Source: Liquidambar formosana
Lineage: Eukaryota; Streptophyta; Magnoliopsida; Saxifragales; Altingiaceae
NCBI GenBank assembly: GCA_039720395.1
Contig: CM077833.1
Location: forward strand, 11,903,133 to 11,967,132
Direction: 5' to 3'
DNA length: 64,000 nt
Part shown: piece after piece, positions 55,640 through 64,000 of the stretch
Position numbering within the stretch: position 1 is the first letter of the stretch
Layout: every line of letters begins with the position of its first letter
Program-made: the position numbers and the translations under genes
Notes under the pieces: generated by a model
Seen by the model: only the letters and a program-made list of their open reading frames with translations
Databases searched by the model: none
What the model was told of the DNA's origin: nothing

Positions 55640-58625
55640 ATGGCCGACGAAGCAACTAGTGAAGGGGGTTTTGATGTTGAGACTTGTTTCAAGGCTATCA
55701 TGACCAAGCTTGATTACACCACTGATGTATCCGAGAGAGCATTGAAAATGGCCCAAGATATCCAACATAAGATGTCGGAACCCGAACAGAATAATGGCCG
55801 TACCCCGAGGGATAACACTAAAAATGGGATCCAATCTGGAGAAGACATTAAGACCAATAAGGGAGGAAGTACTAAGCCCAAGGGGAATGAATCACCTGAA
55901 ATTTTTAACCTAGAAGGGGGAAGTAAGGGGAAGACCTCTGATACAGACTCTATGTTGGCTAGCAAGGTAGAAGCCTTGGAGAGAACTATAAAGGGAATCC
56001 GTAGGACAAATGACATGGTGGATGTACGTACCCTATCTTTGTTTCCTCAAGCTCGTATTCCACTACAATTCAAGATGCCAGAATTAGAAAAGTTTGATGG
56101 AACGGGTTGCCCTAAGACCCATTTGAAGATGTATATACGAGCTATGCACCCTCGAGGAGCGACAGATGAACTCTTGGCCCAAATGTTCCATGAAACCCTA
56201 GCCACTTCTGCCTTAAAGTGGTTCCTAGCCTTGGATGAGAATAGAACCCGGACTTGGGAGGACATATGTAATGAGTTCTCGGAGCACTACAAGTACAACA
56301 CTAAGGTAGATGTCACGCGAAGGGACCTAGAGACCACGAAACAAGGGGCTAATGAGACTTTCTCCGCTTTCATTACAAGGTGGAGGCAAAAGGCCTCAAA
56401 AATAGCAGATAGACCGAATGAGGAAGATCAGATTCAGTTGGTGGTTTAGAACCTATTGCCGGTGTATCACAAGCATCTCTTTGCTCACTACTTCCTTAAT
56501 TTCAAGGCTCTTATCGGAGTAGGTACACAAGTTGAGGATACTATTGCTGATGGGTCAATCAAGACAGAAGAAGCCCAAAGGAGCCGCAGGCCGAACTTTG
56601 CTGGGAAGAACAATGCCGAGGTCAATGCCATAACCCAACCCACTCAACCTATCTCCCTAAATGACACCAACCCACCTCGCCAATTCACCGAGCTGCATAT
56701 GCCACTTGAGAAAGTGCTTGAAAAGCTAAAGAACCGAGGCTTGCTAAAACCTCTCGACCCAAGACCACCACCAAACCCATTGCCCAAGAACTACAATGAG
56801 AATGAATACTATAAATTCCACCAAGCCAAAGGCCACTTAACCAACCGTTGCTATCAGCCTTAGGCATGAGATCCAAGACTTACTTGACAAACAGATCATC
56901 TCACCACCAACTCCACCAAATCGCCCAAATGTCACTTCCAACTCCATAAATGCCATTGAAGCCGACCCATCTCAACCTTGCTTACCCATAAGACAATATA
57001 CCCCGTTACCCATGTCCTTGACCCAAGCCTTTCACCAATGCTGTAACAAAGGCCTCATCATACCTCACCTTCCAAAGCCAAGACCCCAAACACCCCATCA
57101 ATATTGCCAATACCATGGTATACCCGGCCATAACACTGAGAACTGTGCTATGTTGAGAAAGGTTGTCCAAGACTTCATTGATCCAAAAGACCCTACAATT
57201 GCCAAAGAAGTCCGTCCAGCAGCAGTTGAGAGAAAGGTATGAAGCAAGAGACCCTCAAGTGGGGCTATTAGGAGTACCTTCAGGGAAATTTGATTACTAT
57301 GTGCTTTATCCAGATCCACTGCCGAGTGAGCCCATAATTCCCACTGGTTGGGATGATATACCGGAAGAGGTGCAGATGGAGGACATTAACATGATTGAAT
57401 GGGATGACCTAATGGGTGACACAAATGAGATTGATGACATATGGGCTAGTGATGAAGAAGTAGACCACATGACAAGAGGGGGCCGCCATTTCAAGCCTCC
57501 GCACTTGGAATCTGATAATCCACTGGGTGAGTTAGATAAGCGCCTTGATGTGCAAGAAGAAGAGGATGAAGTACTTAGACAATTGAAGAAGACCAATGCT
57601 AATATCACCATATGGGGCTTGCTTATGGCCTCTCACAAACACAGACAGACAGTGCTGAAGTTGTTAAACCAGATACAGGTTCCGGTTGATTTGTCTCCCT
57701 AGGGACTGGTGGATCTAGTAAACCCTGCTCTGAAGAATTCCACTATAGTGTTCACAGAGGCTGACTTACCTAAGAATGGGCTAAGCCACTCTCAAGCCTT
57801 GCATATAACTATTGATACCATGGGGAAGAGGGTTCCCACGGTCTTGATTGATAATGGTTCCGTGCTGAATGTATGTCTCTTGAGAACTGCAACTGTTTTG
57901 GGCTTGGGGCCCACTGATTTCACTCCATCTGGGCAGACAGTGAGGGCGTATGATAACACTCGTAGAGAAGTAATTGGGGTGGTCACTTTACTTCTACTCA
58001 TGGGACCCACGGAGTTCAGAGTGGAGTTTCAGGTCTTGGATGTGCCGTCATGTTTTAATCTATTATTGGGAAGGCCTTGGATTCATCCTGCTAGGGCTGT
58101 ACCATCATCATTGCATCAAAAGGTAAAGTTCCCACATGAGGGAGCCATTGTTACGCTTCAAGGGGATTATGATTTGAAAATGGCAGGTGTACCAATATGT
58201 GAAATAAAACCAGAATCAGTTGAGATACCTTTGTCTGGGTTTGAGTATGTGCAATGTATAGAAAAGGAGTTCAAAAAGGAAGAGCCATCACACTATTGTA
58301 CTTTTTACCCAAGTTCTGATCCAGCTTTAGCAGATAAAGATTTTTGTGACAAGTACTTTACAAAAGGGCCGAATCCTCAGAGCTTAACAAGTTGGTACAA
58401 TTCTGTGGGAAAGAAGAAAAAAGACTGGGTAGAGCATGTGGACACTGAAGCTATGGTCACAATGTTCCAAGATATGGTTCTTACTTTGGGGGAGTCAGCA
58501 GTAGAAGATTGCCAAGATTCGTCAATTCACCATGAAACCATGCCGCTTCACAATTAGTACCTAGAAGATGGAGCCATTGCAGAGATCCTTGAAGAGGAAG
58601 ATCATGACCTGCCTGATAGTAGCTT
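55640..58625 (+). pseudogene. gag-pro of copy C, decayed and lacking the G-patch
   Basis: ATG at 55640 (MADEATSEG). Contains gag core, first knuckle partly lost, second knuckle with CQYHGIPGH, and protease with VLIDNGS and LGRPWIHPA. Breaks: TAG at about 56447, frameshifts near 56860 and 57180, TAG at about 57702 and 58557. Between about 58276 and 58408 the G-patch part of B is replaced by a 132-bp open segment of other origin. It ends at a TAG overlapped by a GTAGGT donor, as in B. Confidence 0.9.
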
Positions 58626-58811
58626 GTAGGTTCCTTAGTTAGAGTCTTTCCTGCTTTCAATAAAGTGTGTCCGCCTATCCCACTTTGTGGAGTTAGGAGT
58701 CGTTTCATAGTTGTGGCACCAAGTTTTGTTTCCTTTTTTGTCTTCAAGTTTGTGTCTTTTTGTTAGTTCCTTTAATGAAGTGTGTTTCTTTTATACATTA
58801 TTTGCTTGCAG
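58626..58811 (+). other. Putative pro/RT intron of copy C
   Basis: The 186-nt segment starts GTAGGT and ends ATTTGCTTGCAG. Splicing would give the same S-S-F-V-S-F-L junction as in B. Confidence 0.7.
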
Positions 58812-61800
58812 TGTTTCTTTTCTCTCTTCTATGGATATTTATGGCATGGATATAGATCCTAGGAATGACGTCCCCCCAGAGCTCGTCGAGCGAAGGAAAA
58901 GGGGTGTCACCGAACCTAACATGGATGAATTGGAATCAATCAATTTAGGGACAAATGAATTGCCAAAGATAATTAAAATTGGGATAACCCTCTCACCACT
59001 TGAAAAAGAAAAGCTAATAGCCCTCTTAAAGGCCAACATAACAGTTTTTGCATGGTCTTATGAAGACATGCCCGGTATAGATCCTGACATTGTGCAGCAT
59101 TTTATCCCCACCAATCCCCTTAAAAAGCCTGTAAAGCAAAAATTGAGAAGGTTAAAACTTGAGTGGGCATTGAAGGTAAAGGAAGAAGTAACCAAGCAAC
59201 TAGACGTAGGGTTCCTACAGGTTGTGGAGTATCCGGAATGGTTATCTAACATAGTGCCTGTGCCTAAAAAGGATGGAAAAGTAAGGATGTGTGTGGATTT
59301 TCGAGATCTTAATGCAACAAGTCCTAAGGATGATTTTCCTTTGCCCTACATCGATGTGCTGGTAGATAGTACTGTAGGACATGCGCTTCTCTCTTTCAGG
59401 GATGGGTTTTCTGGATACAATCAGATAAAGATGGCGCCTCAAGATATGGAGAAAACAGCCTTTATTACACAGTGAGGAACGTATTGTTACAAAGTGATGC
59501 CGTTCAGTTTGAGAAATGCCGGGGCTACCTATCAGAGAGCTGCTACAACATTGCTGCATGACATGATCCATAAGGAGGTGGAAGTGTATGTGGATGACAT
59601 GATCTTGAAGTCCGTGGACCGAGAAGGACACTTCATGGCACTAGAAAGGTTCCTGGAGCGAGCAAAGAAGTACAACTTGCGGTTGAATCCATAGAAATGC
59701 GCCTTTGGTGTCACTGCGGGCAAGTTATTAGGATTCATGATTACTCAGAAGGGAATCGAGGTTGATCCGGGGAAAATCAAGGCCATTGTAGAGATGGAGC
59801 CGCCTAGCACAGAAAAGCAGATTCGAGGGTTTCTGGGGAAAATTCAGTATATAAGCAGGTTCATCGCTAATTTAACTATGGTGTGTGAGCCGATTTTCAA
59901 GTTACTTAAGAAGGGTGTGCTGAAGGTATGGAATGAAGAATGTCAAGAAGCCTTTGAGACTATTAAAAGGTATTTGAGTAATCCACCAATCCTAGTTCCT
60001 CCGCGACAAGGTGAGCCGTTATTGTTATACTTGACGATCACTGAAACCACGACGGGAGCTATGCTAGCTCAGTACCTTGAGGAGTCGAAAAAGGAGAATG
60101 CCATTTATTACTTAAGCAAGAAGATGACAGACTATGAGGTGAAGTACAATGCCATAGAAAAGGCTTGTGTGGCTTTGGTATGGGCAACTCAGAAGCTCCG
60201 TCATTATATGATGTCATATAAGGTTTTCCTGATAAGTCGTATGGATCCGCTGAAGTATTTGATAGAAAGGCCGGTTTTGTCCTATAGAACTGCTCGTTAG
60301 TCGATTCTCCTTAATGAATTCGATATAAAGTATGTAACACAGAAGTCAGTGAAAGGAAGTATCATTGCAGATTATTTGGCTAGCTGCCCTGTGGCGTCAT
60401 CAGAACAATTCAATGATCAATTCCCCGATGAGGATGTCCTGGAAATCGGAAAGAAGATCTGGAAGGTATACTTCGATGGAGCTGCGAATAAGAGAGGATA
60501 TGGGATAGGAGTTCTACTGGTCTCACCTAAGGAAGCATTCACACCCTTGGTAGTTAAGTTAGGGTTTAAAGCAACCAACAACATTGCTGAGTATGAAGCC
60601 TGCATCCTTGCATTGGAAGCTGCACTAGAATTGGGGATTAAAGAGTTAGAGGTTTTCAGAGATTCAACACTGATTATTTGCCAGATAAAGGGAGAGTGGA
60701 AGACTCGTGATGAAAAGCTGCTACCGTATCATGCCTACTTAGAAGCCTTGACTAAGGAATTTGTGGAAATAGAGTTTAATTACTTGTCGAGAAATAAGAA
60801 TCAGTTCGCCGATGCTTTGGCAACTCTAGCTTCTATGGTGGAAATCCCGGATGGTGGGAATGTAAAACTGTTGGTGATAGAATGTAGAGAAAAACCTATG
60901 TACTGCTGCTCTATTCGAGAAGGGGAGTTGAAAGATGGCCATCCTTGGTACTATGACATCATGAAATTCATTGAGGAAAGGGAATATCCGGAGGGAGCAT
61001 CCCGCGTTGATAGGAGAACACTAAGGAAGCTGGCAAGTCATTATGTTTTGTGTGGAGAAAAGCTATACCGGAGGTCGTACGATGGGGTCCATCTGTTGTG
61101 TGTCACTGAGGAAGAAGCTGAACGTCTTGTTAGTGAAATCCATGAAGGAGTTGGAGCACCGCACATGAATGGTTATATGCTAGCCAAGAAAATCATGAGG
61201 TTGGGCTATTATTGGTCTACAATGGAGAGAGATTGCTATGCACATGTCAAGAAGTGTCACAAGTGTCAGGTCTTTGCTAATGGACAACACTTGTCTTCCA
61301 TGCCTTTGACAAGTATGTCGTCGCCATGGCCCTTTGCAGTGTGGGGAATAGATATAATTGGGCAGATTAAGCCGAAAGCCTCCAGTGGGCATGAATACAT
61401 CTTGGTAGCTATTGATTACTTCACTAAGTGGGTAGAGGCAGCATCTTTCAAGACCCTGAATGCCAAAAAAGTAGCGCAGTTCATACAGCTCAACATTATT
61501 TATAGATATGGGGTACCCCATGAGATTATTTCAGACAATGGTCAGCATTTTCAGAAAGAAACTAAGGAGCTTTTGCAGAAATACAATATAGTGCACCATC
61601 TATCCTCCCCTTATCGCCCAGCAGACTAATGGAGCAGTGGAGGCCGCCAACAAGAATGTTAAGAACATATTACAGAAAACAGCTGACACTTACACTTATT
61701 GGCATGAGAAGTTACCCTTAGCCTTGTGGGGCTATAGAACATCCGTAAGATCGTCAACAGGGGCTACCCCCTATTCTTTGGCGTATGGGATGGAGGCTGT

Positions 61801-62191
61801 TTTGCCTATTGAGTTGGAGGTACCATCATTACGGGTTGCCATGGAAAGTCAAATAGCAGAAGCAGATTGGGTTAAGAACCGTTATGATGAGCTGGCATTG
61901 CTCGATGAAAGGCGATTGAGGGCCTTATATCATGTGCAAGGATATCAGCGAAGGGTTGCAAGAGCATCCAACAAGCATGTCAAAGACTGAGGTTTGAAGA
62001 CAGGGGATTTAGTGTTGAAAGAAATCAGAGCTCCAATTTTTGATCCACGAGGAAAGTTCAAGCCAAGTTGGGGTGGCCCGTATGTTATTAAAGAGATATT
62101 GCCAGCAGGGGCTGTTCGCCTCATGGATTTGGATGGAATTGAGTTCGCTCGCCCTACCAACTTGGATAAATTGAAGAAGTATTATGTGTAA
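58812..62191 (+). pseudogene. pol of copy C
   Basis: Same domains as B: RT with YVDDM (about 59587), RNase H, archaeal-type RNase H (60460-60850), integrase (61100-61990), end at NLDKLKKYYV. Breaks: TGA at 59473, TAG at about 59692, TAG at about 60298, one extra base near 61620, TGA at about 61988. The integrase zinc-finger to core junction (HKCQVFANGQ) is intact here and shows where B is shifted. Confidence 0.92.
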
Positions 62192-62478
62192 GGCCTGCTA
62201 GGTTGAAAACCCATAAGGGCGGCCTAGGCAAAAGTTAAGGCATTTGAACTACGAGGGCCTGATTCCCCATTCCTAAGAAAAAAAAAGAAAAAATGATGGG
62301 GATACGTAGGCAACCCATAAAGTTACCTCGGGTGCGGTCCAAAAAACACCACAACAACAAATCTCAAAATTAAATTATTATTGGCAATTCATTTAGAACT
62401 AATTGATTGACATAACAATTTATTGGTGTTAAATAATGAACTATTGACATGCCATAGATAACCTATTTCTAAAAGTCT
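62192..62478 (+). other. Spacer after pol of copy C
   Basis: Contains a shorter A-rich run (62275-62296) and the conserved block (62297-62340) with GGGGATACGTAGGCAACCC and GGGTGCGGTCC, as in B. Confidence 0.6.
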
Positions 62479-63765
62479 TCAAGTCCTTTTGTTCTTCTTC
62501 AGAGTCTCTTGGTTTGCTTTCTTCTCCTTTCTTTCAAGTCTTCGCTTCTTTCGCAAGTCATGAGCATGTGCTGCTTCCACTGCTTCCAGAATGTCTTCCC
62601 TGCAAAATCCAAGCCTTGTGTCCTTGATAAGGTCATAAATCCTTTCCCTGCGTATGGTTTCTCTTTCACCCAAGTTAGTCTTCAACCATGTCTTGCATTC
62701 AGGGCTCATGACATAAGGCTCATCAGTGTTCTCAACTCGAGTCAATTTCAGTTGGTCAGTCCATCTAGTCTTGGCCCACTTAACCATTGTGGGGCCCACA
62801 GGTTCAACCGAATGATCGAATACCACAGAAGTAGGTATGGTTTGCATGGCACCCATCTGACGAAGGATTCTTGAGGTCCAATAGAATGAAGTTGATCTCA
62901 ACCCTATGAGCTTGACCATAGCACACCCAGAAGTTCGGAGAAGAATTTGTTCTTTGCATCCCTATATGAAGATAAACCACTTAATGTTTTGCCATGAGAG
63001 TGTTTGAAAGTAGCCTAACCATTCCCTCAAAGAAAATTGACCAGGAAATTCAACTCGACGGCAACAATAATGTTGAGGTTTGTAAAGATTAATGGCGGTA
63101 GGGGATAAGAAGTTAAGCCTTTCAAGAAGCCACATCTGCAATAGAATGGGGCTCCCTCCTAGTGGGGCTTGGGGATTATCATGGACTTTGTCTAAGCTAT
63201 TCAGGGTTTCAGCTAGCACCATGGGAATCAGGTTGTTATGTTCAAGAAGAAAAGGGATCAATTCACATATTTGAATAGGGACATAGAGAGTCCCCGTGGA
63301 GATAAGGAAGCGACCAATCAAGCAAAAAGTAAGAGCACGTTGAGTAGTAAGGTTGAAATTCAGGGTACCTTTGCTATCATGAGCCAAAAAGGAAGTTGCT
63401 ATTTCCATGAGATTCACCATGTGATCCTTCACAAATATGGAGGCCTCTTGTTGAGAAATCCCAAGGAAGTTGGAGAAGGAAATCAGGTAACTTGAGCGTG
63501 GAGTAGGGAGGATGAAAGGTCCTACAGGTGAAACTCCATACAAAGCGCAGAATTCTTCCATTGTTGGGCATAGCTCTTCGTAGTTGAAACGGAATACATG
63601 AAGTTGGGGATCCCAAAAGTATGTAGCAGCAGTAAGAAGAGTGGTTTCAAGCTTCACATGCATTAAAGAGAATAATGGATCCAAGCAGTAGCGCTTGAAC
63701 TCCTTCCTTGCCTCCGCATTCATAACTTTCAAAAAATCACTTAAGAACTTGTCTAGAGCTTCCAT
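62479..63765 (-). pseudogene. Antisense ORF of copy C, plant-mobile-domain/DUF7745-like
   Basis: ATG at 63765 (MEALDKFL). An open frame of 267 codons runs to a stop at 62962; the same frame continues open to 62479 with GLRSTSFYW, SPECKTWLKTNLGERE, CREDILEAVEAAH and a basic, charged tail. B has a tryptophan codon where C has that stop, so the ancestral protein was about 430 residues. Blocks shared with B: AATYFWDP, HVFRFNYE, CPTMEEFCALYGVS, PFILPTPR, QMWLLERLNFLSP. I see no signal peptide or membrane segment. Family call tentative; function unknown. Confidence 0.8.
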
Positions 63766-63814
63766 AACTTGCTCTCAATGAATGTAAGTAGGGTTTGAGA
63801 CCCCTTGGATGTGC

Positions 63815-63821
63815 TTTTATA
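63815..63821 (-). promoter_or_regulatory. TATA box of the antisense ORF (copy C)
   Basis: The complement reads CCTATAAAAGCAC, about 50 bases upstream of the antisense ATG, conserved with B (14330-14337). Confidence 0.65.
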
Positions 63822-63912
63822 GGAAAAAATTCGGAAATCCGTGTTTTGGAAGGAAGGAATCCGTTAAAATAGAAAGTTTCCTAAAAAACAGGTGAAACTC
63901 CGCTTCGGGCTC

Positions 63913-64000
63913 GGGTGACCACCCAGGCCTGGGCGGCTAGCCGCCTGGGCTAAGCCGCCCAGGCCCAGGCGGCTAGCCGCCCAGCCCCAGGTGGTCACCC
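63913..64000. repeat. GC-rich palindrome upstream of the antisense ORF (copy C)
   Basis: The arms GGGTGACCACC and GGTGGTCACCC enclose three GGCGGCTAGCCGCC-type palindromes. This is the longest example here, and it ends exactly at the window edge. Confidence 0.85.

Larger units (their letters stand above)
54894..64000 (+). mobile_element. Tat/Ogre-like element, copy C, internal region
   Basis: Runs from the primer site through leader, gag-pro, intron and pol to the antisense ORF and its GC-rich palindrome, where the window ends. The gene order equals B. Coding parts carry about ten stops or frameshifts, so it is older than B. The array and 3' LTR, if present, lie beyond the window. Confidence 0.9.

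Overview
This is plant nuclear DNA, almost certainly from a eudicot; I cannot name the species. It is AT-rich and filled with nested retrotransposons. The coding traces belong to plant Ty3/gypsy elements of the Tat/Ogre type (a second, archaeal-type RNase H and an intron-like gap between protease and reverse transcriptase), Ty1/copia, L1-type LINEs, a tRNA-type SINE and a Mutator-like DNA transposon. One ordinary host gene is visible, a UGT88-type UDP-glycosyltransferase on the minus strand at about 43.6-45.0 kb, and it carries an apparent frameshift. I see no rRNA, tRNA or CRISPR array.

Layout. 1-2082: inverted LTR fragment of a Tat/Ogre-like element. 2088-18486: nearly complete Tat/Ogre-like element on the plus strand (called B), with 5-bp target duplications, two LTRs, primer site, leader, gag-pro, a 171-nt intron, pol, an antisense ORF with its own TATA box, and a roughly 2-kb array of palindromic tandem repeats before the 3' LTR. 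18492-19244: LTR scraps of two families. 19245-25860: truncated minus-strand relative (called E). 25861-42418: a minus-strand Ty1/copia element broken by two LINEs, a SINE, three solo LTRs and a Mutator-like element. 42419-46950: the UGT gene and its flanks. 46951-50484: 5' part of another gypsy element. 50485-64000: a third Tat/Ogre-like copy (called C) with chimeric tandem LTRs, decayed gag-pro and pol, and a long antisense ORF. The window ends on a GC-rich palindrome upstream of that ORF.

How the parts work together. Three related Tat/Ogre-like copies can be compared. B and C share a strongly conserved leader, an intron whose removal would delete the gag-pro stop codon and join pol in frame, a short conserved block after pol, and an antisense ORF that resembles plant-mobile-domain/DUF7745 proteins. 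The antisense ORF has a TATA box in both copies. It also has an upstream GC-rich palindrome of the kind seen upstream of several LTR TATA boxes. In B the DNA between this antisense gene and the 3' LTR is a hairpin array whose stems vary in sequence but mostly keep their pairing. This two-strand arrangement is the most interesting thing I see. Family names come from motif recognition by eye; no database search was run.
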